Source: Streptomyces sp. TP-A0874 | GTDB lineage: Bacteria; Actinomycetota; Actinomycetes; Streptomycetales; Streptomycetaceae | Length of the DNA stretch: 64,000 nucleotides | Assembly: GCF_001748085.1 (NCBI RefSeq) | Contig: NZ_BBZK01000012.1 | Location: 62,001-126,000 of the forward strand | Direction of reading: 5' to 3' | Part shown: positions 25,515 to 33,782 of the stretch, piece after piece | Layout: every line of letters starts with the position of its first letter | Position numbering within the stretch: position 1 is the stretch's first letter | Position numbers and translations under genes: made by a program | The notes under the pieces: model-generated | Told to the model about the DNA's origin: nothing | The model's database searches: none | The model's input: only the letters and a program-made list of their open reading frames with translations

Positions 25515-26040
25515 GGCGGTGGCGACGGCGCGGGAGATCATCGAGCGGACCCTCCGGGAGGCGGAGCTCGACTGGGAGAGCCCGAAGGACGGGCACTACG
25601 TCGTGAAGCTCCCCGGCACCGCCAAGCTCTCCACCACCTGCTCCCTGGTGGTCGGCCGGCACTCGCTCTCCGTCAACGCCTTCGTGGTCCGCTGCCCCGA
25701 CGAGAACGAGGCGGCCGTCCACCGCTGGCTGCTGGAGCGGAACACCCGGCTCTTCGGGGTCGGCTACGCCGTCGACCGGCACGGGGACGTCTACCTGGTC
25801 GGCAAACTGCCGCTCTCCGCCGTCACCCCCGAGGGGCTGGACCAACTGCTGGGCACGGTGCTGGAGAACGCCGACGGCAGCTTCAACACCCTCCTGGAGA
25901 TGGGCTTCGCCACCGCCATCCGCCGCGAGTACGCCTGGCGCACCGCGCGGGGGGAGTCCACCCGCAACCTCCAGGCCTTCGGACACCTGACGGGCCGGGA
26001 TGCCGAGGGCATGGAAGGAGAGTCCACCGGCACGGGCTGA
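25507..26040 (+). CDS. YbjN-domain protein (type III secretion chaperone-like fold)
   Basis: A 177-residue cytoplasmic protein of the actinobacterial YbjN family. The conserved block is LPGTAKLSTTCSLVVGRHSL, then NAFVVRCPDENEAAVHRWLL and LVGKLPLSAVTPEGLDQLLG. It is encoded 8 bp inside the end of mshA and so is co-translated with it, as in other Streptomyces. The function is unknown; the fold suggests a chaperone or adaptor. Confidence 0.85.
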   Translation: MAEAVATAREIIERTLREAELDWESPKDGHYVVKLPGTAKLSTTCSLVVGRHSLSVNAFVVRCPDENEAAVHRWLLERNTRLFGVGYAVDRHGDVYLVGKLPLSAVTPEGLDQLLGTVLENADGSFNTLLEMGFATAIRREYAWRTARGESTRNLQAFGHLTGRDAEGMEGESTGTG

Positions 26041-26083
26041 GCAAGCGGCGGGCCGGCAGACCCCGTCGATTAGGCTCGGGGGC

Positions 26084-26845
26084 ATGGCCGACGCACCGTA
26101 CAAGCTGATCCTCCTCCGCCACGGCGAGAGCGAGTGGAACGCCAAGAACCTCTTCACCGGATGGGTGGACGTCAACCTCACCGAGAAGGGCGAGAAGGAG
26201 GCGCAGCGCGGCGGCGAGCTGATGACCGCCGCCGGCCTGCTCCCCGACATCGTGCACACCTCCGTGCAGAAGCGCGCCATCCGCACCGCGCAGATCTCCC
26301 TGGAGACCGCCGACCGCCTCTGGATCCCCGTCAAGCGCTCCTGGCGGCTCAACGAACGGCACTACGGCGCGCTCCAGGGCAAGGACAAGGCGCAGACGCT
26401 CGCCGAGTTCGGCGAGGAGCAGTTCATGCTCTGGCGCCGCTCCTACGACACCCCGCCGCCGGTCCTGGAGGACGGCGCGGAGTGGTCCCAGAGCGACGAC
26501 CCCCGGTACGCCGACCTCCCCAGCGAGGCGCGCCCGCGCACCGAGTGCCTCAAGGACGTCGTCGCCCGCATGCTGCCGTACTGGTACGACGGCATCCTGC
26601 CGGACCTGCAGGCGGGCCGCACCGTGCTGATCGTGGCGCACGGCAACAGCCTGCGGGCGCTGGTCAAGCACCTCGACCAGATCTCCGACGCGGACATCAC
26701 CGGTCTGAACATCCCGACCGGCATCCCGCTGCTGTACGAACTGGACGCCGACTTCCGGCCGATCACCGCGGGCGGGGCCTACCTCGACCCGGAGGCGGCG
26801 AAGGCGGCCATCGAGGCGGTCAAGAACCAGGGCAGGAAGAAGTAG
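26084..26845 (+). CDS. gpmA: 2,3-bisphosphoglycerate-dependent phosphoglycerate mutase
   Basis: It interconverts 3- and 2-phosphoglycerate in glycolysis. The 253-residue protein has the phosphohistidine motif LLRHGESEWN (His12), NLFTGWVDVNLTEKG, the substrate loop LNERHYGALQGKDK, and the second His in LIVAHGNSLRALVKHL. This is the full dPGM pattern and usual length. The ATG at 26084 is chosen over a longer frame that would overlap the YbjN gene. A long-stem terminator follows immediately. Confidence 0.96.
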   Translation: MADAPYKLILLRHGESEWNAKNLFTGWVDVNLTEKGEKEAQRGGELMTAAGLLPDIVHTSVQKRAIRTAQISLETADRLWIPVKRSWRLNERHYGALQGKDKAQTLAEFGEEQFMLWRRSYDTPPPVLEDGAEWSQSDDPRYADLPSEARPRTECLKDVVARMLPYWYDGILPDLQAGRTVLIVAHGNSLRALVKHLDQISDADITGLNIPTGIPLLYELDADFRPITAGGAYLDPEAAKAAIEAVKNQGRKK

Positions 26846-26856
26846 GCCCATACCCG

Positions 26857-26901
26857 AACAAGCCCCCTGCCCGCTGTTTGCCTGCTGGTAAGGGGCTTGT
26901 T
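26857..26901 (+). terminator. Terminator after gpmA
   Basis: A perfect 10-bp stem (AACAAGCCCC with GGGGCTTGTT) closes a 25-nt loop, starting 12 bp after the gpmA stop. The rest of the space to 27185 contains no convincing gene; a 49-codon GTG frame on the minus strand (26931-27080) is the only open stretch there and lacks a ribosome binding site. Confidence 0.65.
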
Positions 26902-27185
26902 GCTGCCCCGGGGCAGGTCTCCCGGGGCCGTCAGATCCGGGACGGGCCGGACCGGGTGGGGTCGAAGACGGTGGCCAGGGGCGAGGTCGACCGGACCTCG
27001 GCGATCACTGACCAGGTGTGCCGAACCGCTCGGATCGCGACGGTGCGCGGATCCGCCGGAGGCCCGGTGGATCCGCGCACTTTGCCACTGTGTGCTCTGC
27101 GCTGCGGTGTCAGCGCAGCGGAGGCTGCCGCCGCGGCGCTCCGGGAACGTGTCCCGGAGCCCGCGGCGACCCTCTTGGTGCGGGG

Positions 27186-27308
27186 TCAGCCGCAGCCGCC
27201 GCCGCACTGGCAGGCGCTGCCGCTCTGGCAACCGCAGCTACATCCTGAGCCGCAGCCGCAGTTCCTCGGTGCCGGGTCGGGTGTGGTCGTGGTGGGGAAG
27301 TCGGCCAT
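27186..27308 (-). CDS. Cysteine-rich metallothionein-like peptide
   Basis: A 40-residue ORF with GGAGG five bases before the ATG. After MADFPTTTTPDPAPRN the sequence is almost only Cys, Gly, Ser and Gln, with eight cysteines at 17, 19, 23, 25, 27, 33, 35 and 39 in CxC and CxxxC spacing. This composition is that of a metallothionein-type chelator of Cu(I) or Zn(II). It is not a close match to any family I can name. It stands alone between gpmA and phoU, and no metal-responsive regulator gene is adjacent. Confidence 0.65.
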   Translation of the reverse strand: MADFPTTTTPDPAPRNCGCGSGCSCGCQSGSACQCGGGCG

Positions 27309-27555
27309 GAGTACCTCCTCGATGGCAATGCATCCTGATCAACCGTTCGTTACTGCACACCAGTTCGCCCGGGCGCGTCAACGGCGCGCGGGAGCACGTA
27401 GGAGATCGTCGGAATGCTCGTGAGCCGGTTCCGGAGGCCGCTCCGCCCGGCCCGCGCCGGCGGACGTCCGGAGCCGCTGTCCGCCCCAGCACCACCCCCC
27501 GCCGGCCGCCGGGCGATGCCGGAGCAGCCGACCGAGCTGGCCGACCGTCCCACAT

Positions 27556-27629
27556 CGAACCGAGCCGAACCGAACCGAGCCGAACCGAGCCGAACTGAAC
27601 CGAGCCAACCGAGCCAACCGAGCCGACCG
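27556..27629. repeat. Tandem pentamer repeat downstream of phoU
   Basis: About 15 units of a 5-bp motif, CGAAC or CGAGC, with a few CAAC variants at the right end, run to within 13 bp of the phoU stop. The repeat lies in the 334-bp space between the metallothionein-like start and phoU (27309-27642), in which I see no gene. Such short-period repeats expand and contract by slippage. Confidence 0.85.
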
Positions 27630-27642
27630 GTCGCCGGCCGGG

Positions 27643-28320
27643 TCAGCCGCCCTGGACCGGGCCGCCCTGCTCGATCTCGTCCGCGTGCTCGCCGGTCACC
27701 AGGTAGACCACCCGCTGGGCGACCGAGACCGCGTGGTCGGCGAACCGCTCGTAGTAGCGGCCGAGCAGCGTGACGTCGACCGCCGTCTCGATGCCGTGCT
27801 GCCAGCGTTCGTCCATCAGGCGCCGGAAGAGGTCCCGGTGCAGCAGGTCGATGGCGTCGTCGTCCTGCTCCAGCTGGAGCGCCCGGTCGACGTCCTTGGT
27901 GATGATCACTTCACCGGCCTTCACCATCAGCCGCTGCGCCAGTTGCCCCATCTCCAGGATGGTGGCGTGCAGGTCCTGCGGTACGGCCGACTCCGGGAAG
28001 CGCCGCCTGGCGAGCTTGGCCACATGCTGGGCGAGGTCCCCGGAACGCTCCAGGTCGGCGCTCATCCGCAGGCTGGTGACGACGGTCCGCAGGTCGGTGG
28101 CGACCGGCTGCTGCCGGGCCAGCAGGGTGATCGCCCGGTTCTCCAGCTCGCGCTGCAAGTCGTCGACCTTCTCGTCTCCCGCGATCACCCGTTCGGCGAG
28201 GTCGAGGTCGGCGTCGAGTATGGCCGTCGTCGCGCGGCCGACGGCCGAGCCGACGAGCCGGGCCATCTCGACCAGATCGGCGCCGATCTGGTTCAGCTCC
28301 TCTTGGTATGCGTCCCGCAT
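27643..28320 (-). CDS. phoU: Phosphate regulon accessory protein
   Basis: PhoU is a helical-bundle protein that links phosphate transport to PhoR signalling and dampens the Pho response. The 225-residue protein has two three-helix repeats, each with a metal-binding DxxxD-type motif: LRMSADLERSGDLAQHVAKL and VTLLGRYYERFADHAVSVAQ. The ATG at 28320 fits the conserved MRDAYQEELNQI start; a longer frame crosses the PHO box. It is divergent from phoR, and a PHO box lies between the two, as in other Streptomyces. Confidence 0.94.
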   Translation of the reverse strand: MRDAYQEELNQIGADLVEMARLVGSAVGRATTAILDADLDLAERVIAGDEKVDDLQRELENRAITLLARQQPVATDLRTVVTSLRMSADLERSGDLAQHVAKLARRRFPESAVPQDLHATILEMGQLAQRLMVKAGEVIITKDVDRALQLEQDDDAIDLLHRDLFRRLMDERWQHGIETAVDVTLLGRYYERFADHAVSVAQRVVYLVTGEHADEIEQGGPVQGG

Positions 28321-28409
28321 GGTGTATCTTCCCTCGCTCTGTGCACCTGGCGGCACAAGGCGTGCCCTGATGCCCCACCGTGCGGGGCCCACGCGTCCGG
28401 CTCCGACAT

Positions 28410-28453
28410 CCGGGGTGAACCCGTGCCGACCCCGGGGTGAACTCTCGGTGACG
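28410..28453. promoter_or_regulatory. PHO box (PhoP binding site) between phoU and phoR
   Basis: On the minus strand four successive 11-bp units run CGTCACCGAGA, GTTCACCCCGG, GGTCGGCACGG, GTTCACCCCGG. The second and fourth are identical and match the GTTCACC direct-repeat unit of the Streptomyces PhoP operator. The site lies 90 bp upstream of phoU and 62 bp upstream of phoR, fitting autoregulation of the divergent pair. Confidence 0.82.
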
Positions 28454-28514
28454 AGTGTCGAAGACGACATCCCGGCCCATGGGAGGTCCTCGCCGACCTG
28501 CTTAGTCTTGACGT

Positions 28515-29972
28515 ATGGACGGAAGCGCGGCGATCGCCGCCGTGGCCGCGATCGCCGGAGCAGGCACCGGCGTGGCCGCCATGTTGGCGCTCCGCTGGAG
28601 CGAGCGGGAGCAGGCCGGGCACCACCGTGCGGCCCGGCCGGCCCAGCCGGTGCTGCCGCCCGGCGTGGACACCGTGCTCTCGGTGCTCCGCTCCTCCGCC
28701 GTCGTCCTCGACGACAGCGACGGGGTGGTCAAGGCGAGCTCGGCCGCGTACGCCCTCGGCCTGGTGCGCGGCGGCGAGCTGGCGGTCGAGCCGATGCTCA
28801 GGATGGCCCGCGAAACCCGCCGGGACGGGGAGATCCGCCAGGTCGAGCTGGAGCTCCCGCGGCGCGGTACCGGCCGGGGCGAGGAACTGGCCGTCTCGGC
28901 GCGGGTGGCCCCGCTCGGCTCCCGGCTGGTGCTGCTGCTGGTGGAGGACCTGACCGAGGCCCGCCGGATCGAGGCGGTCCGGCGGGACTTCGTGGCCAAC
29001 GTCAGCCATGAGCTGAAGACCCCGGTGGGGGCGCTGTCGCTGCTCTCCGAGGCCGTCATGGACGCCTCCGACGACCCCGAGGCGGTCGACCGCTTCGCCC
29101 GGCGGATGCAGACCGAGGCCACCCGGCTCACCAATCTCGTGCAGGAGCTGATCGACCTCTCCCGGGTGCAGAACGACGACCCCCTGGAGGACGCCGAGCC
29201 GGTCTCCGCGGACCAGCTGGTCGCCGAGGCGGTCGACCGCTGCCGGCAGCAGGCGGGCAACAAGCGCATCGCGATGGTCGCCGGCGGCACCGCCGGCCTG
29301 TACATCTGGGGGAACCGCGGCCAGCTGGCCGCCGCGCTCGGCAACCTCGTCGAGAACGCGGTCAACTACAGCCCGCCGCGGACCAGGGTCGGAATCGCCG
29401 TCCGGCGGGTGACCGGCCCCGGCGGCGACTTGATCGAGATCGCCGTCAGCGACCAGGGCATCGGCATCCCCGAGCGGGACCGGGAACGCGTCTTCGAGCG
29501 GTTCTACCGGGTCGATCCGGCCCGCTCCCGGGCCACCGGCGGCACCGGGCTCGGGCTCTCCATCGTCAAGCACGTCGCCGCCTCGCACGGCGGTGAGGTA
29601 ACCGTCTGGAGCGCTGAGGGCCAGGGCTCCACCTTCACCCTGCGGCTTCCGGAGGCCGAGGGCGTCCGGAAGCGGGACAGCGGCCCGCCGTCCGACTCGG
29701 TGGGCCCGGACGGCTGCGACCACCCGGCCGGACCGGCCGGCGCCGACGCGGCGGACCAGCCGCCCGCGACCGGTGGGCGAAATGCTCCGGAGCCCCTGGC
29801 CCACCCCGGTGGCCCGGACACTCCCGCCCTCGCCGCCGGTTCCTCCGACCGTTCGGAGGAACCGGCGGGAATCCCTGTCGGCCCGGGCTCTCCGCCTCCG
29901 GAGACGCCCTCCACCAACCTTTCGGAACAAGCGCTCCGCGCCCCTGATACAGCCCCGGAGGTCCTTCCGTGA
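28515..29972 (+). CDS. phoR: Phosphate sensor histidine kinase (SenX3/PhoR type)
   Basis: It autophosphorylates and passes phosphate to PhoP under phosphate limitation. The 485-residue protein has one N-terminal transmembrane helix (about 5-25), a PAS-like linker, the H-box FVANVSHELKTPVGAL, the N-box LVENAVNYS, and G-boxes SDQGIGIPERD and GGTGLGLSIVKHVA. A single N-terminal helix and short extracytoplasmic part are typical of SenX3-like kinases. An unusual Pro/Gly/Asp-rich tail of about 100 residues follows the ATPase domain and looks disordered. The stop overlaps the phoP GTG (GTGA). Confidence 0.93.
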   Translation: MDGSAAIAAVAAIAGAGTGVAAMLALRWSEREQAGHHRAARPAQPVLPPGVDTVLSVLRSSAVVLDDSDGVVKASSAAYALGLVRGGELAVEPMLRMARETRRDGEIRQVELELPRRGTGRGEELAVSARVAPLGSRLVLLLVEDLTEARRIEAVRRDFVANVSHELKTPVGALSLLSEAVMDASDDPEAVDRFARRMQTEATRLTNLVQELIDLSRVQNDDPLEDAEPVSADQLVAEAVDRCRQQAGNKRIAMVAGGTAGLYIWGNRGQLAAALGNLVENAVNYSPPRTRVGIAVRRVTGPGGDLIEIAVSDQGIGIPERDRERVFERFYRVDPARSRATGGTGLGLSIVKHVAASHGGEVTVWSAEGQGSTFTLRLPEAEGVRKRDSGPPSDSVGPDGCDHPAGPAGADAADQPPATGGRNAPEPLAHPGGPDTPALAAGSSDRSEEPAGIPVGPGSPPPETPSTNLSEQALRAPDTAPEVLP

Positions 29973-30649
29973 CCCGAGTGCTCGTCGTCGAGGACGAGGA
30001 ATCGTTCAGCGATGCCCTTTCGTACATGCTCCGCAAGGAGGGGTTCGAGGTCGCGATCGCGACCACCGGGCCGGACGGCCTGGAGGAGTACGACCGCAAC
30101 GGCGCCGATCTCGTACTGCTCGACCTGATGCTGCCGGGCCTGCCCGGCACCGAGGTCTGCCGCCAGCTGCGGAACCGCTCCAACGTGCCGGTGATCATGG
30201 TGACCGCCAAGGACAGTGAGATCGACAAGGTGGTCGGTCTGGAGATCGGCGCCGACGACTACGTGACCAAGCCCTTCTCCTCGCGCGAGTTGGTGGCCCG
30301 GATACGCGCGGTGCTGCGCCGCCGCGGGCAACCCGAGGAGACCGTCTCCACCGCGGTGGAGGCGGGTCCGGTGCGGATGGACATCGATCGCCATGTGGTG
30401 ACGGTCGGCGGCACCAAGGTGGATCTGCCGCTCAAGGAGTTCGACCTGCTGGAGATCCTGCTGCGGAACGCGGGCCGGGTACTCACCCGGATGCAGCTCA
30501 TCGACCGGGTCTGGGGAGCGGACTACGTCGGCGACACCAAGACGCTCGACGTCCACATCAAACGGCTCCGGGCGAAGGTCGAGCCGGACCCGGGCGCCCC
30601 CCGTTACCTGGTCACCGTCCGCGGGCTCGGCTACAAGTTCGAACCCTGA
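29969..30649 (+). CDS. phoP: Phosphate response regulator, OmpR family
   Basis: A 226-residue response regulator. The receiver has the acidic pair in VVEDEE, the phosphorylated Asp52 in LVLLDLMLPG, Thr in VTAKDSE and Lys in DDYVTKPFSSRE. The C-terminal winged helix contains LKEFDLLEILLRNAGRVLTR and LDVHIKRLRAKVEPDPGAPR. It is translationally coupled to phoR and is the predicted ligand of the PHO box at 28410. In Streptomyces PhoP also affects antibiotic production, so the downstream cluster may feel phosphate status. Confidence 0.95.
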   Translation: MTRVLVVEDEESFSDALSYMLRKEGFEVAIATTGPDGLEEYDRNGADLVLLDLMLPGLPGTEVCRQLRNRSNVPVIMVTAKDSEIDKVVGLEIGADDYVTKPFSSRELVARIRAVLRRRGQPEETVSTAVEAGPVRMDIDRHVVTVGGTKVDLPLKEFDLLEILLRNAGRVLTRMQLIDRVWGADYVGDTKTLDVHIKRLRAKVEPDPGAPRYLVTVRGLGYKFEP

Positions 30650-30672
30650 TCCCGGCACCGGCTCCGCCCGGT

Positions 30673-30721
30673 ACGGGGGCGGCCCCCGGAACGCCGTCAG
30701 CGTTCCGGGGGCCGCCCCCGT
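30673..30721. terminator. Very strong bidirectional terminator after phoP
   Basis: A perfect 22-bp stem (673-694 of this kilobase with 700-721) closed by the 5-nt loop CGTCA. It lies between the convergent phoP and lipoprotein genes and should stop transcription in both directions. Confidence 0.88.
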
Positions 30722-30754
30722 CGTCAACCGCCGCTCACCGGGAGCGGCCGCCGG

Positions 30755-31426
30755 TCACTCGTCCGCGGCGTCCCCGCTGTCGGAGCCGGCCTTCTCCTCG
30801 TCGGACTTCTCCGCGTCCGCCTTGTCGGAGCCGGCCTTGTCGGAGCCGGACTTCTCGGAGCCGGCGGAGGCCGAGCTCGACGGCGAGGGCGCGCTGCTCG
30901 GCCCGAACTTCTCGTAGTAGTGGGTCGCCGGGACGACGAAGACCGTCATCTTGATGGCCCCGGTCCTGCTGAGCCGGAAGACGACCTGCTGGGTGTCGCC
31001 GTCCTCGCCGACCTTGCCGCTGTCCTCCAGGATCGCGGAGGCGTTGCCCTCACCGCCGAGCAGCACGGAGCCCCCGGCCGGCACGGTCACCGGACCGGAG
31101 CCCTTGGCCGGCGAGAGCACGACCGACGAGCCGGTGCCGGGCACGGACACCGACTCCAGGGTCTGGTCCTTCCGGCTCTGGTTGAAGATCCGGGCACTCA
31201 CCGAGGCCGGTCCGCCGGGGCCGTCGGCCTCCGTGATCAGCACCGCGTTGTGGATCTGGATGTCGTCGATCGTCGTCGCGGCGTTGTCCGGCTTGACCTG
31301 GAGGGTCTCGGCGTCGAACCCAGCGGCGCAACCGGTGAGCGCGACGAGCGACAGCGCGGCGGCGGCTACGAGGGCACCACGTCGAAGGCTCGGGGTACCC
31401 CCGGCCGGAGGTTGGGGCAGGCTCAC
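30755..31426 (-). CDS. Secreted lipoprotein, unknown function
   Basis: A 223-residue lipoprotein. The signal peptide has a basic N-region (LRRGALVAAAALSLVALTGC) ending in the lipobox LTGC, so Cys33 is the lipidated residue. A beta-rich domain follows (IQIHNAVLITEADGPG, ARIFNQSRKDQTLESVSVPG). The last 50 residues are a low-complexity tail of repeated EKSGSDKAG-like units rich in Ser, Lys, Asp and Glu. GTG start. Similar lipoproteins occupy this place beside phoP in Streptomyces; no function is established to my knowledge. Confidence 0.8.
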   Translation of the reverse strand: MSLPQPPAGGTPSLRRGALVAAAALSLVALTGCAAGFDAETLQVKPDNAATTIDDIQIHNAVLITEADGPGGPASVSARIFNQSRKDQTLESVSVPGTGSSVVLSPAKGSGPVTVPAGGSVLLGGEGNASAILEDSGKVGEDGDTQQVVFRLSRTGAIKMTVFVVPATHYYEKFGPSSAPSPSSSASAGSEKSGSDKAGSDKADAEKSDEEKAGSDSGDAADE

Positions 31427-32190
31427 GGCGGCGGCATCTCCTAGTACGGACTACGGCGGCCGAACGGCTCACGCCCGGACGCGGATGGACAGCTGGGGTT
31501 CGGACACGGCCCGTCCCCGTGTATCAGCGGCCTTAGATTACCCAGCCGCCGTTTCCGCTCCGCACCCGACCCGCACCCTACGGCCCGGCCGCCCCGGGAA
31601 CGCTGCCGAAGCCGCTGACGGCGGCGGGTGCCTGCGCGGCGGCGGCGCAGCCGGACAGCGGGGTGGTCGGACGCCGGAGGCGGCGGCGGTGTGCCGTACG
31701 TCACCCGCGCCGCCGGGGAGTGAAGTGCTGCCCGGCCAGGACTCGCTGACCGGTCGTTCCGCAGCGCGCGGTTGCGGTCGCGCCGCGGGCACGCTGCGGA
31801 GAAAAACGGGCGGCGGGTCGCCGTGGCTGGTAATCGGAGGGGAATGCCCGTGCGTTGGGAATTCGATCAGTCGCCTGTTTGATCGAATTCAGGAAAACTC
31901 CCCGAAGTGAGTGCGCCCGGTGTCGAACGGAGTAGCGCAAGTCACTTCTTGGATTCCGGCAAACCGGGACGTTCGGTTGCTTCGGAGGGGTGGTGAGGCT
32001 CTCTGTGGCGCATCTTTCACTTCACCCCCACAGCCCCTCCGACCTGCGAATACCTGCTGGAAGCGGGGCCGCGCAGCATGTACCGCCCGTGGTTGTCAAC
32101 CCCCGAGAACCGCCCTGACCTGCGAAAACACCATTCAGAACGGTCCGTTCCCGTGTTACTCTGGATAGCCACGGAAGGGGTACCTGTCAC
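31427..32190. other. Divergent intergenic region upstream of carD
   Basis: This 764-bp space between the lipoprotein and carD contains no ORF I can support. Its left half is GC-rich; its right half is less so and contains the hairpin at 31859-31890, a distant 9-bp inverted repeat (TCGGAGGGG at 31982 with CCCCTCCGA at 32034), and two copies of GACCTGCGAA (32041 and 32117). The carD promoter is probably near the AT-rich TTACTCTGGATA at about 32157. Confidence 0.5.
31859..31890. repeat. Perfect 11-bp inverted repeat
   Basis: GAATTCGATCA and its exact complement TGATCGAATTC are separated by 10 bases. The arms are AT-rich against a GC-rich background. It could be an operator or a stem-loop in the carD leader or upstream region; no poly-T follows. 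Confidence 0.7.
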
Positions 32191-32673
32191 ATGACGTTCA
32201 AGGTTGGCGACACCGTGGTCTATCCCCATCACGGGGCCGCGCTGATCGAAGCCATCGAAACTCGCCAGATCAAAGGCGTGGACAAGACCTACTTGGTGCT
32301 GAAGGTCGCGCAAGGCGATCTGACCGTTCGAGTGCCCGCGGACAATGCGGAGTTCGTCGGCGTTCGCGATGTGGTCGGGCAAGAGGGACTGGACCGGGTC
32401 TTCGAGGTGCTGCGTGCACCGTATGCCGAAGAGCCGACCAACTGGTCCCGCCGCTACAAGGCGAATCTCGAGAAGCTCGCCTCCGGCGATGTGATCAAGG
32501 TGGCGGAGGTCGTCCGCGACCTGTGGCGCCGTGAGCGCGAACGCGGACTCTCCGCGGGTGAGAAGCGCATGCTCGCCAAGGCCCGCCAGATCCTGGTGAG
32601 CGAACTCGCTCTGGCGGAGAACACCAACGAGGACAAGGCCGAGGCTCTGCTCGACGAGGTTCTCGCGTCCTGA
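32191..32673 (+). CDS. carD: CarD/CdnL-family RNA polymerase-binding regulator
   Basis: CarD binds the RNA polymerase beta subunit and stabilises open complexes at housekeeping promoters. The 160-residue protein starts MTFKVGDTVVYPHHGAALIE, the conserved Tudor-like RNA polymerase-interacting domain, and has the C-terminal helical domain with the basic, Trp-containing DNA-contact motif VVRDLWRRERERGLSAGEKR. A GGAAGGGG lies upstream of the ATG. It is followed by a strong hairpin and then the isoprenoid genes, the usual order in Streptomyces. Confidence 0.95.
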   Translation: MTFKVGDTVVYPHHGAALIEAIETRQIKGVDKTYLVLKVAQGDLTVRVPADNAEFVGVRDVVGQEGLDRVFEVLRAPYAEEPTNWSRRYKANLEKLASGDVIKVAEVVRDLWRRERERGLSAGEKRMLAKARQILVSELALAENTNEDKAEALLDEVLAS

Positions 32674-32729
32674 TCTGAGATCCGGACCTCCGACAGCCTT
32701 TCCGAGCGCCCGGTGAGCAGATTTTCGCG

Positions 32730-32757
32730 GTGGCCCGGCGTCGTATCGCCGGGCCAC
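32730..32757 (+). terminator. Terminator after carD
   Basis: An 11-bp perfect stem (GTGGCCCGGCG with CGCCGGGCCAC) and TCGTAT loop, 57 bp after the carD stop. The remaining space to the ispD start (32758-33029) is open in the ispD frame but has no conserved sequence. Confidence 0.7.
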
Positions 32758-33029
32758 TGGCGTGGCGGGTTGGAGAGGACTCGACCCGGGCTCGCCCGGG
32801 TGGGCCGGCATGGCTGTTCGAGTCCGGACTGCCCGCCGGAACACGGGTGCTTGCCGGCCGGCGGGTGGCTTGGGAATGCTGTTGGCGTGCCGGGCCCGGG
32901 CAGCTCGCTCGGCCGGTTGTCACGGAAGGGACCGGTCGGGGCGTCGCGCCCGGCACGCTGTGGCCCATACCCATCCCGGTCGAGGAAACAAACCTGAACG
33001 CCAACGCAGCTCCGCAGTCCCGGGCGTCC

Positions 33030-33782
33030 GTGTCGACGCCCGAAAGTCCCGGCGACGTGACCGCGGCGGTCATCCCCGCGGCGGGCCGAGGGGTCCGGCT
33101 GGGTCCGGGCACCCCCAAGGCGCTCCGCGCCCTGAACGGTGTGCCCATGCTGGTGCACGCGGTCCGGGCGATGGCCCGTTCGCGGGACGTCTCCCTCGTC
33201 GTGGTGGTCGCTCCGCCGGACGGCGCACAGGAGGCGCGCACGCTCCTGGACGACCACGCGCGACCCGATTCGACCGAACTGGTGGTCGTGCCCGGCGGCG
33301 GCACCCGACAGGAGTCGGTGCGGCTCGGCCTGGCCGCGCTGCCGCCGGAGGTCACCGTGGTGCTGGTGCACGACGCGGCCCGGCCGCTGGTCCCGGTGGA
33401 GACCGTGGAGACGGTCGCCGCCGCGGTCCGCGGCGGCGCCCCCGCCGTGGTGCCGGCGCTGCCGCTGGCCGACACCGTCAAGCAGGTGGAGCCCCGGGCC
33501 GGCGGCGGGCCGGAGCCCGTGGTGGCCACCCCCGACCGCGCCGCGCTGCGGGCGGTGCAGACCCCGCAGGGCTTCGACCGGGCCACGTTGGAGAAGGCGC
33601 ACCGGACGGTCGCCCTGGAAGGCGAGGGCGTGACCGACGACGCCGGTATGGTCGAGCGGCTGGGCCTGCCGGTGGTGGTGGTGCCCGGGCACGAGGAGGC
33701 GTTCAAGGTGACCCGTCCGCTGGACCTCGTGCTGGCCGAGGCCGTACTCGATCGTCGGAGGGCTACCGATGGCTTCGCCTGA
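33030..33782 (+). CDS. ispD: 2-C-methyl-D-erythritol 4-phosphate cytidylyltransferase
   Basis: IspD makes CDP-methylerythritol in the MEP isoprenoid pathway. The conserved N-terminus VTAAVIPAAGRGVRLGPGTP carries the CTP-binding loop; LVHDAARPLVP and VQTPQGFDRATL are family motifs. About 250 residues is the normal size. The start is uncertain: I propose the GTG at 33030, 9 codons before the conserved block. The frame stays open back to 32730, but that stretch contains the carD terminator. It overlaps ispF by 14 bp. Confidence 0.9.
   Translation: MSTPESPGDVTAAVIPAAGRGVRLGPGTPKALRALNGVPMLVHAVRAMARSRDVSLVVVVAPPDGAQEARTLLDDHARPDSTELVVVPGGGTRQESVRLGLAALPPEVTVVLVHDAARPLVPVETVETVAAAVRGGAPAVVPALPLADTVKQVEPRAGGGPEPVVATPDRAALRAVQTPQGFDRATLEKAHRTVALEGEGVTDDAGMVERLGLPVVVVPGHEEAFKVTRPLDLVLAEAVLDRRRATDGFA

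Noticed and set aside
26931..27080. 49-codon GTG ORF on the minus strand between gpmA and the metallothionein-like gene
   Set aside because: It reads like a protein in places (AIRAVRHTWSVIAEV), but there is no ribosome binding site, no family and no coupling. Left unannotated unless conservation is shown.
27556..27629. CRISPR array
   Set aside because: The repeat unit is only 5 bp, without spacers or cas genes.
32730..33029. N-terminal extension of ispD back to 32730
   Set aside because: The extension contains the carD terminator hairpin and is unlike any cytidylyltransferase N-terminus.
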